A DNA stretch of 64,000 nucleotides from NCBI RefSeq assembly GCF_003351145.1, contig NZ_QQSV01000002.1, positions 186,001 to 250,000 of the forward strand, written 5' to 3'. Positions 53,170-61,554 of the stretch are shown one piece after another. Below the pieces are notes generated by a model. The model had not been told where the DNA came from and did not search any database. It was given only the letters and a program-made list of their open reading frames with translations. The position numbers were made by a program, and so were the translations under genes. Numbering within the stretch: the stretch's first letter is position 1; every line of letters starts with the position of its first letter. Origin of the DNA: Meiothermus sp. QL-1 (GTDB lineage: Bacteria > Deinococcota > Deinococci > Deinococcales > Thermaceae).

Positions 53170-54006
53170 TTAAGTGTAAGGTTCGGGCCAGGCCTCCACG
53201 GTTATTCCCCGGCTGAGGCGTAGCCGGCGCAGATCGGCCTCGAACAGGCCCAGCCGCCCCTGCAGGTGGGGGCGGGGTGTGGGGTGCAGGCGGGCCTCGA
53301 GCGCCCGGATGCGCTGGTCCGCGCTGCTCCGCCCCCGGGCAGCGGCCAGGGGTTCCGCCTTTCGCAGGCATACCCAGAATTCCCCGCCGAGCTGCTCCCT
53401 CCACCGAAGGAAGAGTTCCTCGTCGATGACGGCCGCCCCCTGCTCCTTTCCGTAGAGCGGGAGGACCACCAGCGCCTCGGGGGCCACCAAAAGCGGGGGG
53501 CGCGCTCTCATGAGACCCTGCCGAAGCAGCTTGGAGAGGACCTGGGCCAGCTCGAGGGGCGAGCGGAGACCGCTTAGCAGCACCTGGGCGATGGACTGCC
53601 CTTCGGCCTGGGCCATGACCTGGAGTTCCAGCGGGCTGAGTTCGGCCGGCTGCACGCTGTGGCCGAGGAGCACCAGGCCCCAGTCCTCGGGCAGCTCGAT
53701 GGCGCGCCAGGCCTCGAGCTGGTGCAGGAGGATTTGGTGGGTCTGGAGGCTCGGCTCAATGCTCTGGGCCGGGGCGGCCAGGCCGGCCTCGAAGCGGAAG
53801 GGGGCCTTGCGCACCCCGGCCAGCAGCTCCAGGGCTTCCAGACCGCGCAGGGGCCCTGCCTCGGCGTGAATCGGCTGGCCGTCTTGCAGGTAGAGGGCGC
53901 CGGTGAACTGGGGGGGCTGGATGAAGAGGGCACCCCCTCGCCTGATGCCCATCAGGGTTTCCAGCAGCCGTGGGAGCGGAAACTCGGCCAGGTTTCCACT
54001 AAGCAT
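53170..54006 (-). CDS. DUF4388 domain protein, second in window
   Basis: 278 residues. The N-terminal 90 residues are a DUF4388 domain (LSGNLAEFPLPRLLETLMGIRRGGALFI ... DGQPIHAEAG), the same type as in the chemosensory operon. The middle has a helical segment, LSPLELQVMAQAEGQSIAQVLLSGL, that resembles the PatA-like second half; the C-terminal 100 residues are not recognised. No membrane helix or receiver. It lies between aroB and the alanine symporter with no functional link visible. ATG 54006 has GGAGGGG upstream; a GTG at 54024 would overlap aroB. Confidence 0.75.
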   Translation of the reverse strand: MLSGNLAEFPLPRLLETLMGIRRGGALFIQPPQFTGALYLQDGQPIHAEAGPLRGLEALELLAGVRKAPFRFEAGLAAPAQSIEPSLQTHQILLHQLEAWRAIELPEDWGLVLLGHSVQPAELSPLELQVMAQAEGQSIAQVLLSGLRSPLELAQVLSKLLRQGLMRARPPLLVAPEALVVLPLYGKEQGAAVIDEELFLRWREQLGGEFWVCLRKAEPLAAARGRSSADQRIRALEARLHPTPRPHLQGRLGLFEADLRRLRLSRGITVEAWPEPYT

Positions 54007-54020
54007 CCAACCCCCCTCCC

Positions 54021-55046
54021 TCACTGCGGGACCTGCTCGAGCCAGGCCTGGTAGCAGTCCCTTAGCAGCTCTTCGGGCACCGGTTGTACCCGGAGCTCCC
54101 CTGGGGCCAGCGGGACGACCCAGTGGAGCGTGTGGCTCTGCTTCTTTTTGTCGCGGGTCAGGAAAGGAAGCAGCGCCTCCCAGGGAAGGGTGGGGGGCGG
54201 AGGGGGCTTGAGCCAGTGCAGCAGCCGCTCCACCAGGGGCACCAGGTCGTCCCCCCCCAGGGCCCGGCCCAGCAAGGCCGCGTACAGAAGGCCGTAGGCC
54301 ACCGCCACCCCGTGCGAGAGCGCCCCCCCAGTGGCCCCCTCCAGCGCGTGGGCCAGGGTGTGCCCCAGGTTGAGCTTGCGCCGTTCTCCCTGCTCGGTGG
54401 GGTCGGCCTCCACCACCCTCACCTTGACCGCCACCGCCCGGGCCAGGTAGGCCTCCAGGCCGGGCGCTTCCGGGGCCAGGGCCTCGACCGCCAGCAGCGC
54501 GGTATCCCCGGCGATGAGGCCGTGCTTGAAGGCCTCCACCAGCCCCTCTTTGAAGAGGGGCTGGGGCAGGCTGGCGAGGGCCTCCAGGTCGGCGTAGACC
54601 CCTCTGGGGGGGTGGAAGGCCCCCACCAGGTTCTTGCCCTCGGGCAGGTTAAGCCCGGTTTTGTTGCCCACCGAGGCGTCCACCACGGCCAGAGTGGTGG
54701 TGGGCAGGCTCAGGTAGGCCACCCCCCGCAGGTAGGTGGCGGCCACAAAGCCCCCCAGGTCGGTGAGGCTGCCCCCGCCCACCACGTAGAGGGTGGTGTC
54801 GCGGGGCAGGGCGGCCTGGGCCAGCCAGGAGAGCACCCGGCCGTAGACCGACAGGCTCTTGGCTCCTTCACCACCTGGAATGCCCAGCCGGATTGGAATC
54901 TCCAGCCTCTGGGCGATGCCCAGGGCGTAGGCCTCCACCGCCTGGTCGTAAAGCATAGCCCGGGGGCCCGGGGCCTGGGGCACCTCCAGGCCGCGGCCAA
55001 TCCAGATGGGGTAGGGGGTGGGATGCCTAACGGCCAGCTGCTGCAT
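54021..55046 (-). CDS. aroB: 3-dehydroquinate synthase AroB
   Basis: 341 residues. NAD-binding GGGSLTDLGGFVAATYLRGVAYLSLPTTTLAVVDASVGNKTG is the diagnostic AroB region, with the metal-binding segment LNLGHTLAHALEG (His) and SHGVAVAYG. It cyclises DAHP to 3-dehydroquinate in the shikimate pathway. Its start overlaps aroK by 20 bases, and its stop is close to the DUF4388 gene. aroB, aroK and aroC on one strand form a partial shikimate operon. Confidence 0.96.
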   Translation of the reverse strand: MQQLAVRHPTPYPIWIGRGLEVPQAPGPRAMLYDQAVEAYALGIAQRLEIPIRLGIPGGEGAKSLSVYGRVLSWLAQAALPRDTTLYVVGGGSLTDLGGFVAATYLRGVAYLSLPTTTLAVVDASVGNKTGLNLPEGKNLVGAFHPPRGVYADLEALASLPQPLFKEGLVEAFKHGLIAGDTALLAVEALAPEAPGLEAYLARAVAVKVRVVEADPTEQGERRKLNLGHTLAHALEGATGGALSHGVAVAYGLLYAALLGRALGGDDLVPLVERLLHWLKPPPPPTLPWEALLPFLTRDKKKQSHTLHWVVPLAPGELRVQPVPEELLRDCYQAWLEQVPQ

Positions 55047-55572
55047 AGTCCCAAAGCCGCTCGATGATTTCCTCCACCACCTCGGGGATGCGCCGACCCT
55101 CGGTGGAGACGTGCAGGTGGGCCTGGCGGTAGATGGGCTCGCGCTCGCGCATGAGCTGCTGTATGCGAGCGAAGGGGTCGGGGCTTTTGAGCATGGGGCG
55201 TTCGCCCGGCCGGCGGCTCACGCGCTCAAGGATGGTTCCAGGGCTGGCCCAGAGCGCCACCACCGGTCCCCGGGCCAGAAGGCGGGCGCGGTTTTGCGGG
55301 TTCACGAAGGTGCCTCCGCCCAAGGAGAGCACCAGGTAGTCCTTCCGGCTGAGCTCCTCCACTGCTTCGGCCTCGAGCTGGCGGAAGGTGGCCTCGCCCA
55401 GGTGGTGGAAGATGTCGGCGACTGAAAGGCCCATCTGCCGTTCAATGTACCGGTCCAGGTCTATGAAGTGAAGCGTCAGGGCCCGCGCCAGCTCCCGGCC
55501 GATCCGGCTCTTGCCCACCCCCATGAACCCGGTAAGGGCCACCCAGGTGACAGGGCGTTGGATCTCGATCAT
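55027..55572 (-). CDS. aroK: Shikimate kinase AroK
   Basis: 181 residues. Walker A GFMGVGKSRIGRELA, the shikimate-binding FIDLDRYIERQMG with Asp, and LSLGGGTFVNPQNRARLL are present, with the lid segment RPML..PDPFARIQQLMREREPIY. It phosphorylates shikimate at O3. AGGAG lies a few bases before ATG 55572; the gene starts 33 bases after aroC and overlaps aroB. Confidence 0.95.
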   Translation of the reverse strand: MIEIQRPVTWVALTGFMGVGKSRIGRELARALTLHFIDLDRYIERQMGLSVADIFHHLGEATFRQLEAEAVEELSRKDYLVLSLGGGTFVNPQNRARLLARGPVVALWASPGTILERVSRRPGERPMLKSPDPFARIQQLMREREPIYRQAHLHVSTEGRRIPEVVEEIIERLWDYAAAGR

Positions 55573-55605
55573 GCTGCTCCTACTGCCAGCGGGGCCCTTT
55601 CTGCC

Positions 55606-56757
55606 TCAGTAGGCCCGAACCCGTGCTTTGTAGCCCTCGACCCGCTCCACCACCTCCTCCAGGGTGTCGCCGCCAAACTTCTCCAGGTAGGCCTGGGCCA
55701 GCACGATGGCCACCAGCGCCTCCACGATTACGCTGGCCGCGGGCACGGCGGTCACATCCGAGCGCTCGCGGGCGGCGTCGGCGGGCTGGTGGTTGACCAC
55801 GTCCACGGTGGGCAGGGGCTTCATCAGGGTGGCGATGGGTTTGAGGGCGGCCCGCACCACCAGCTCCTCTCCGGTGGTCATGCCGGCCTCGGTACCGCCC
55901 GCGCGGTTGGTCTTGCGGTAGTAGCCCCGGCCCTCCTCCCAGTAGATGGGGTCGTGCACCTCGGAGCCGGGCTTCATGGCGTTGGCAAAGGCGGGCCCGA
56001 TCTCCACCCCCTTGATGGCGGGGATGCTCATGACCATCTGGGCGATGCGGCCGTCGAGCTTGCGCTCCCAGTGCGCGTGCGAGCCGAGCCCCATCACCAG
56101 CCCGCGGAAGCGCACCTCCACGATGCCCCCCAGGGTGTCGCCCGCGGCCTTGGCCGCGTCAATTCGCCGGATGACCTCGGCCTCGGCCTCGGGGTCGGTC
56201 ATCCGCACCGGGCTTTGCTCGACCCGCTCCCTTAGGCTCCAGTCGAAGGGCACCCGGCTCCACACCCCGGCCATCCCGTCCACGAAGGAGGCGCTTTCCA
56301 CCCCAAAGAAGGAGAGCAGTTTGTGCGCAATGGCCCCGATGGCCACCCGCATGGCGGTCTCGCGGGCCGAGGCCCGCTCGAGCACATCCCGCAGGTCCTT
56401 GTGCCCGTACTTGACCCCGCCCGCCAGGTCGGCATGACCGGGCCGGGCTGCGGTGAGGGCCTTTTTGCGCGGTTCGTTGCCCGGGGCCGGGTCCATGATC
56501 TCCACCCAGTTGCGGTGGTCCTGGTTCCTGATCACCAGGGTTACCGGGGCCCCGGTGGTGCGCCCGGCCCGCACCCCGCTCAAGAACTCCACCGTATCGC
56601 TCTCGATTACCATGCGCCGCCCGCGCCCATACCCCCCCTGCCGCTTCTTGAGCCAGGGGTTGATGTCCTCCACCGTGAGGGGGAGGTGGCTGGGCAGCCC
56701 CTCCACGATGCCGGTGAGCTGCGGTCCGTGGGACTCTCCAGCAGTCAGAAAACGCAT
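55606..56757 (-). CDS. aroC: Chorismate synthase AroC
   Basis: 383 residues of the FMN-dependent enzyme: GESHGPQLTGIVEGLPSHLPLTVEDIN, HADLAGGVKYGHKDLRDVLERASARETAMRVAIGAIA and AGGTEAGMTTGEELVVRAALKPI are family signatures. It makes chorismate, the substrate of MqnA at 8757-9572 as well as of aromatic amino acid synthesis. TAGATT ends six bases before ATG 56757, so the transcript is probably leaderless and begins a unit that continues into aroK and aroB. Confidence 0.97.
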   Translation of the reverse strand: MRFLTAGESHGPQLTGIVEGLPSHLPLTVEDINPWLKKRQGGYGRGRRMVIESDTVEFLSGVRAGRTTGAPVTLVIRNQDHRNWVEIMDPAPGNEPRKKALTAARPGHADLAGGVKYGHKDLRDVLERASARETAMRVAIGAIAHKLLSFFGVESASFVDGMAGVWSRVPFDWSLRERVEQSPVRMTDPEAEAEVIRRIDAAKAAGDTLGGIVEVRFRGLVMGLGSHAHWERKLDGRIAQMVMSIPAIKGVEIGPAFANAMKPGSEVHDPIYWEEGRGYYRKTNRAGGTEAGMTTGEELVVRAALKPIATLMKPLPTVDVVNHQPADAARERSDVTAVPAASVIVEALVAIVLAQAYLEKFGGDTLEEVVERVEGYKARVRAY

Positions 56758-56792
56758 GCCCCGAATCTAGCACATCCCGGGCCCCCTCAGGC

Positions 56793-57644
56793 CTAGGCGT
56801 ACTGGATTTTGAGCCGCCGGGCCTGCTCGGATAGGTGGGGGAGCTGGTCCAGCGCCACCCCCACCGGGTGCCCCCGGGCGGCCAAATAGGGCAGCACCTG
56901 TTCGGTGGCCAGGTTGCCCACCCGCTCGTCGCCCGCAAAAGGACAGCCGCCAATGCCGCCCAGGGCGCCCTCGAGCCACCGCACCCCCGCTTCCAGGGCC
57001 ACCGCGACCTTCTCCAGCGTCTCCTCCGGGCGGCTATGGAGGTGCAGCCCGAGCCCCTCCAGGCTCCCTACGGCCCGCTGCACCGCCTCCAGGGTCTGGG
57101 CGAGGGTGGTGGCCGAGGCCACCCCGTAGGTGTCGGCCAGGGCCAGGCCGGCGATGCCCTCGAGGCTGCGCATCCGCTCCACGAACTCCGCGGTGGTAGC
57201 GGGGCTCCAGGGGTCGCCGTAGGGGTTGCCAAAGGCCATCGAGAGGTAGACCACGAACCGCTTGCCCTGGGCCTGGGCCACCATCCCGCGCAAAGCAGCC
57301 CATGACTCCTCCAGCCCCATGTTGAGGTTTCGGCGCTGGAAGGTTTCGGAGAGGGAAAAGGGATAGCCCACCGTGGTCAGGTGGTGGGCCTGCAGCGCCC
57401 GCTCGAGGCCCTTGGGGTTCCCCACAACCGCCAGGTACTCCCGCCCCTCTGGGGGGGGCAGCGCCGCCAGCACCGCCTCGGCATCGGCGTGCTGGGGCAC
57501 CCACCTGGGCGAGACAAAGCTGGTGAGGTCGAGGTGGCGGAAGCCGGCCTGCAAAAGCCCCCGCAGGTAGGCCACCTTCTCCTGGGTTGGGATGAACCGG
57601 CTGTAGCCCTGCCAGGAGTCCCGCGGACACTCCACCCACTTCAC
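56793..57644 (-). CDS. Hydroxymethylglutaryl-CoA lyase-like enzyme
   Basis: 283 residues of the HMGL/DRE-TIM metallolyase fold: RDSWQGYSRFIPTQEKVAYLRGLLQAGFRHLDLTSFVSPRWVPQ with the catalytic Arg-Asp, LADTYGVASATTL, LHLHSRP (HxH metal ligands) and GGIGGCPFAGDERVGNLATEQV, which holds the catalytic Cys of HMG-CoA lyase. It cleaves HMG-CoA, or a related acyl-CoA in leucine degradation. GTG 57644 overlaps the DUF5615 stop by four bases and also has TATAGT eight bases upstream. Confidence 0.87.
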   Translation of the reverse strand: MKWVECPRDSWQGYSRFIPTQEKVAYLRGLLQAGFRHLDLTSFVSPRWVPQHADAEAVLAALPPPEGREYLAVVGNPKGLERALQAHHLTTVGYPFSLSETFQRRNLNMGLEESWAALRGMVAQAQGKRFVVYLSMAFGNPYGDPWSPATTAEFVERMRSLEGIAGLALADTYGVASATTLAQTLEAVQRAVGSLEGLGLHLHSRPEETLEKVAVALEAGVRWLEGALGGIGGCPFAGDERVGNLATEQVLPYLAARGHPVGVALDQLPHLSEQARRLKIQYA

Positions 57645-57991
57645 GCTTCCTCACTATACCGGGCGATGCCCTCTGGCTGTACCACGTAAATCTCCCCCCA
57701 GCCAGGGGTCCAGCGCCTGACGACCTCGGCCAGGAGCTCGCGGATGAGTTCGGCATCCAGCACCCCAGGCCGCAGCACGATGCGGGGGGTGCGGGGGGGA
57801 AGGCGGAGGGGGTCGGAGAAGTCTAGGTCCAGGGTGACCAGGATGTAGCCGTGTTGCTCGGCGTAGGCGTAAAGCAGGGTGTCGGCGCGCCCCGAGAGGC
57901 CCACCTCCCGCACGCTTAGCGCCTCGTAGCCCTGCCCGATGAGCCACCAGAGCACCCCTTGAGGGATGTTCTCGTCCAGCAAAAAGCGCAT
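57641..57991 (-). CDS. DUF5615 PIN-like protein, putative toxin
   Basis: 116 residues: MRFLLDENIPQGVLWWLIGQGYEAL, LLYAYAEQHGYILVTLDLDFSD and a final strand. Asp-Glu at 6-7 and the LDLDFSD motif are the acidic residues of the PIN-like DUF5615/Mut7-C fold, presumed to be a nuclease. It overlaps the DUF433 stop by one base (TAATG), the usual pairing of this toxin-antitoxin class. Toxicity is inferred from the family, not shown. Confidence 0.82.
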   Translation of the reverse strand: MRFLLDENIPQGVLWWLIGQGYEALSVREVGLSGRADTLLYAYAEQHGYILVTLDLDFSDPLRLPPRTPRIVLRPGVLDAELIRELLAEVVRRWTPGWGEIYVVQPEGIARYSEEA

Positions 57992-58245
57992 TACCCCTCG
58001 CCCAGGCTAATCCACTCGTAGTTGGTGGCCCTGGCCCCGTAGAGCAGCGCGGCTTGAATGTCCTCCCGCGAGAGCTCGGGCCACTGCAAGAGCACTTCCT
58101 CGACCGAAAGCCCAGCCGCCAGGGCCTCCAGCACCATGTGGACCGCGATCCGGGTGCCCTTTATGCGGGGCCGACCCCGCAGGACCTCGGGGTTGGAGCC
58201 GATGCGGGCGAGGAGCTCGGCGCGGCTTCTGGGGGTGAGTTTCAT
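57991..58245 (-). CDS. DUF433 protein, putative antitoxin
   Basis: 84 residues with the DUF433 pattern: GNPEVLRGRPRIKGTRIAV-like IGSNPEVLRGRPRIKGTRIAVHMVL (given in part), then a helix-turn-helix-like EVLLQWPELSREDIQAALLYGA. Such proteins accompany DUF5615 PIN-like genes and probably repress the pair and neutralise the partner. TAGAAT lies 12 bases before ATG 58245, divergent from the aminopeptidase gene. Confidence 0.84.
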   Translation of the reverse strand: MKLTPRSRAELLARIGSNPEVLRGRPRIKGTRIAVHMVLEALAAGLSVEEVLLQWPELSREDIQAALLYGARATNYEWISLGEG

Positions 58246-58292
58246 GGTCCTGACCCGATTCTACTATGCGTTCATGCCGTAGAGTTGTGGGG

Positions 58293-59528
58293 ATGGACGC
58301 TTTCGAACGCGAACTCGACCTGCTGGCCAGGGTAGCGGTAGAGGTGGGGCTGGGCCTACAGGAGGGCCAGGAGCTGGTGATAACGGCCCCCCTCGAGGCC
58401 GCCCCTCTAGCCCGCCGCATCGCCGAGCACGCCTATAGGGCAGGCAGCCCGCTGGTCACGGTGCTCTATGAGGATGAGGTGCTGGCTTTGCTGCGCTTTT
58501 TGCACGCCCCTGAGGCCTCGTTCGACCGGGCCCCGGCCTGGCTTCTGAGCGGCATGGCCGAGGCCTTTCAGCAGGGTGCCGCCCGGCTTAGCATCGCCGG
58601 GGGCGACCCCCACCTGCTCAGGGGCCAGGACCCCAGCCGGGTGGCCCGGGCCAGCCGGGCCCGCTCGGTGGCCTACCAGCGGGCGCTGGAGCTCATCACC
58701 ACCCACCACATCAACTGGACGATTGTGGCCTACCCCCACCCGGCCTGGGCCCGGGCGGTCTTCCCCCAAGAACCCCCGGAAAAGGCGGTGGAGAAGCTCT
58801 GGCGGGCCATTTTCAAGGCCACCCGGCTGGATGCCCCCGACCCGGTGGCGGCCTGGGCCGAGCACAACCGAGGGTTGCAGGAGCGGGTGTCCTATCTCAA
58901 CCAAAAGCGCTACCAGGCCCTGCGCTTCAAGGGTCCCGGCACCGACCTGTGGGTGGGCCTGGCCGACGACCACCTCTGGGCGGGGGGACCGGTGCGGGCC
59001 AAGAACGGGGCGGTGTGCAACCCCAACCTGCCCACCGAGGAGGTCTTCACCGCGCCGCACAAGGACCGCGTCGAGGGGTACGTGCGCAGCACCAAGCCTC
59101 TTTCCTACCAGGGCAGCCTGATCACCGATATCGAGGTGCGCTTCGAGCGCGGGCAAATCGTGGAGGCGCGGGCAGCCCAGGGCGAGGCGGTGCTCCAGCG
59201 CATCCTCGAGACCGATGAGGGGGCCCGAAGGCTGGGCGAGGTGGCGCTGGTGCCCCATTCCTCGCCCATCGCCCAAAGCGGCCTTCTTTTCTACAACACC
59301 CTCTTCGACGAGAACGCGGCCAGCCACATCGCCCTGGGGCAGGCCTACAGCGAGTGCATCCAGGGGGGGAGCGCTCTGGGCCCGGAGGAGCTTGCGGCCC
59401 GGGGTGCCAACCGGAGCCTTATCCACATCGACTGGATGATTGGTTCAGACCAGGTGGATGTGGACGGCATCACCGCTTCGGGCCAGGCCGAGCCCCTGAT
59501 GCGAGGGGGGGAGTGGGTTTGGGTGTGA
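58293..59528 (+). CDS. M29 family aminopeptidase (AmpT/AmpS type)
   Basis: 411 residues, the length of M29 peptidases. Features are GLQEGQELVITAPLEAAPLARRIAEHAYRAGSPLV, the substrate/metal region NLPTEEVFTAPHKDRVEGYVRSTKPLSYQGSLI, and the C-terminal HIALGQAYSECIQGG and LIHIDWMIGSDQVDVDGI with metal-binding Glu/His/Asp. These enzymes are heat-stable, metal-dependent aminopeptidases first known from Thermus aquaticus. TAGAGT ends seven bases before ATG 58293, so I prefer it over the upstream ATG 58266. Divergent from the DUF433 gene. Confidence 0.93.
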   Translation: MDAFERELDLLARVAVEVGLGLQEGQELVITAPLEAAPLARRIAEHAYRAGSPLVTVLYEDEVLALLRFLHAPEASFDRAPAWLLSGMAEAFQQGAARLSIAGGDPHLLRGQDPSRVARASRARSVAYQRALELITTHHINWTIVAYPHPAWARAVFPQEPPEKAVEKLWRAIFKATRLDAPDPVAAWAEHNRGLQERVSYLNQKRYQALRFKGPGTDLWVGLADDHLWAGGPVRAKNGAVCNPNLPTEEVFTAPHKDRVEGYVRSTKPLSYQGSLITDIEVRFERGQIVEARAAQGEAVLQRILETDEGARRLGEVALVPHSSPIAQSGLLFYNTLFDENAASHIALGQAYSECIQGGSALGPEELAARGANRSLIHIDWMIGSDQVDVDGITASGQAEPLMRGGEWVWV

Positions 59529-59542
59529 TATAACTAGCCCCG

Positions 59543-60094
59543 ATGCGCCTCCGTGCCACCCTGAACGCTCTGGCCCTGCGGCTTGACGGCAACGAGACGC
59601 CGGAGATGCTGCAGAAGGCCCTGGCCGAGCTGCCTCCCCTGCCGCTGCAGGTCGAGGTGGCGGGGGAGGTGAGCCAGGCGGTGCTGGAGGTGCTGCTGGC
59701 CCTTGGGCGGGAGCGGGGTTTGCAGCTTCGGCCAAAGCGGGGGGAGAGGTATATCCCCTACACCGAGGTAATCGACCAGACCCTGCGCGCGGGGACCCGG
59801 GTGGAGTCGCCCGGCACGGTGGTGGTGCTGGGCGATGTGAACGCCGGGGCCGAGGTGGTGGCCGCGGGGGACATCATCGTGGTGGGAAAGCTGCGCGGCC
59901 TGGCCCACGCCGGGGCCGGCGGCCAGGAGGAGGCAACCATCTGGGCCTTGCGCCTGGAGGCCAAGCAGATCCGCATCGCCCACCACGTGGCCCAGGCCCC
60001 CGAGGGCCAGACAGGCCCCCGGGGGCCCGAGCGGGCCCGGGTGGTGGAGGGGCGGATCGTGCTCGAGGCCTGGGGCCGGAGGCAGGCCCCCTGA
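59543..60094 (+). CDS. minC: Septum site-determining protein MinC
   Basis: 183 residues. The C-terminal half is a MinC beta-helix: GTVVVLGDVNAGAEVVAAGDIIVVGKLRGLAHAGAGG, where FtsZ-interaction and MinD-binding surfaces lie. The N-terminal half (1-75) is short compared with E. coli MinC (231 in total) but keeps the FtsZ-inhibiting fold outline. It limits division to midcell with MinD. minD and minE are not in the window. It starts 14 bases after the aminopeptidase stop; TATAAC at 59529-59534 could be its own -10. Confidence 0.88.
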   Translation: MRLRATLNALALRLDGNETPEMLQKALAELPPLPLQVEVAGEVSQAVLEVLLALGRERGLQLRPKRGERYIPYTEVIDQTLRAGTRVESPGTVVVLGDVNAGAEVVAAGDIIVVGKLRGLAHAGAGGQEEATIWALRLEAKQIRIAHHVAQAPEGQTGPRGPERARVVEGRIVLEAWGRRQAP

Positions 60095-61489
60095 CTAGCG
60101 GTTGGCGATGTGGATGGCCTGCTTGTGCAGGTGTTCGGCGGCCTCCATGATGCCCTCGGCCAGGGTGGGGTGGGGGTGGACGGTGAGGGCCACGTCGGTC
60201 ACGGTAGCCCCCATCTCCAGGGCCAGGGCCAGCTCGGCGATGAGGTCGGAGGCCCCGGGCCCCACGATATGCCCCCCGAGCAGCAGGTCGGTTTCGGCGT
60301 CGCCCACCAGCTTGATGAGCCCCTCGCTGGCCCCTAAAGTCAGGGCCCGGCCCGAGGCCGAGAGGGGGAATTTGCCCACCTTCACCCTGTAGCCGGCCCG
60401 GGCGGCCTCCTCCTCGGTCAGGCCCACCGCGGCCCACTCGGGGCTGGTGTAGACCACGTTGGGAATCTGGTAGTCCATCGCCGCGTTGCCCCCGGCGGCG
60501 TTTTCAGCCGCCACCAGGCCCTCCTTCATGGCCTTGTGGGCCAGCAGGGGGGGGCGGGCTACGTCGCCGATGGCGTAGATGCCGGGCACGTTGGTCTCCA
60601 TTCTCTCATTGGTAGGTACGAAGCCGCGCTCGTCTATCCTCACCCCCACCGCCTCGAGCCCTATTCCCCGGCTCCTGGGCCGCCGTCCGGTGGCCACCAG
60701 GATTTTGTCCACCACCAAGGTGTCCCGCGCGCCGCTCTCCACGTTTTCCAGCGTGACGTGGAGGCCGTCCTTCTTTCGCTCCACCCCCACCCCTTTGGTG
60801 CGGGTGCGGATGGCGATGCCCTGCTTGCCCAGGGCTTTGGCCAGCAGCCCGGCGGTCTCGGGGTCGGCGGCGGGCAGGATCTGGCCCATGAACTCGATGA
60901 CCGTGACCTCGGCGCCCAGCCGCCGGTAGACCTGGGCGAACTCGAGCCCAATCGCCCCGCCCCCAATGCAGAGCAGCCGCTTGGGGAAGTCCTCCTCCAC
61001 CCGGAGGGCTCCGGTGGAGTCCACGATTTCCTTCTGGTCCACCTCAAAGCCGGGCAGGGGGTTGGGCTCGGAGCCGGTCGCCACGATGATGGCCTGGCCC
61101 TGGATGCGCTCCCCCCCAACCTCGATGGTGTTTTTATCGATGAAGCGCGCAAAGCCGGTTTTGAGCTCCACCTTGTTGCCCTTGAAGAGCTGGGCCACCC
61201 CGCCGGTGAGCTTCTTCACGATGCCCTCGCGCCACTCGGCCAGCTTGTTCAGGTCTATGCGGGGGTCTTTGGCCTCGAGGCCGAACGCGCTGCCGTGCCG
61301 TACCCCTTCCAGCGCCTCGGCTGCGTGCAGGAGGGCCTTGGTGGGGATGCAGCCCACGTTCAGACAGACCCCGCCCACCCGCTCGGCCTCCACCGCTAGC
61401 ACCCTCTTGCCCAGCTGGGCTGCGCGGATGGCTGCGTGGTAGCCGCCCGGGCCGGTGCCAATCACGATCACATCGTAGTTTTGAAACAT
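60095..61489 (-). CDS. lpdA: Dihydrolipoyl dehydrogenase (E3)
   Basis: 464 residues of the pyridine nucleotide-disulfide reductase family: FAD-binding [21 protein letters not shown], redox-active disulfide Cys42-Cys47 in [18 protein letters not shown] site [26 protein letters not shown], and the C-terminal catalytic His-Pro-His-Pro...Glu. It reoxidises lipoyl groups of the E2 encoded next. TAGAAT lies nine bases before ATG 61489, in the 65-bp gap after E2, so it may be partly independent and serve several complexes. Its stop codon abuts the minC stop with no gap. Confidence 0.95.
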   Translation of the reverse strand: MFQNYDVIVIGTGPGGYHAAIRAAQLGKRVLAVEAERVGGVCLNVGCIPTKALLHAAEALEGVRHGSAFGLEAKDPRIDLNKLAEWREGIVKKLTGGVAQLFKGNKVELKTGFARFIDKNTIEVGGERIQGQAIIVATGSEPNPLPGFEVDQKEIVDSTGALRVEEDFPKRLLCIGGGAIGLEFAQVYRRLGAEVTVIEFMGQILPAADPETAGLLAKALGKQGIAIRTRTKGVGVERKKDGLHVTLENVESGARDTLVVDKILVATGRRPRSRGIGLEAVGVRIDERGFVPTNERMETNVPGIYAIGDVARPPLLAHKAMKEGLVAAENAAGGNAAMDYQIPNVVYTSPEWAAVGLTEEEAARAGYRVKVGKFPLSASGRALTLGASEGLIKLVGDAETDLLLGGHIVGPGASDLIAELALALEMGATVTDVALTVHPHPTLAEGIMEAAEHLHKQAIHIANR

Positions 61490-61554
61490 AGCGACTCCAT
61501 TCTAGGGAGGGTTTGGCTGAAAAACTAAACCCGCTGTGCGAAAAACCTCGGCCC

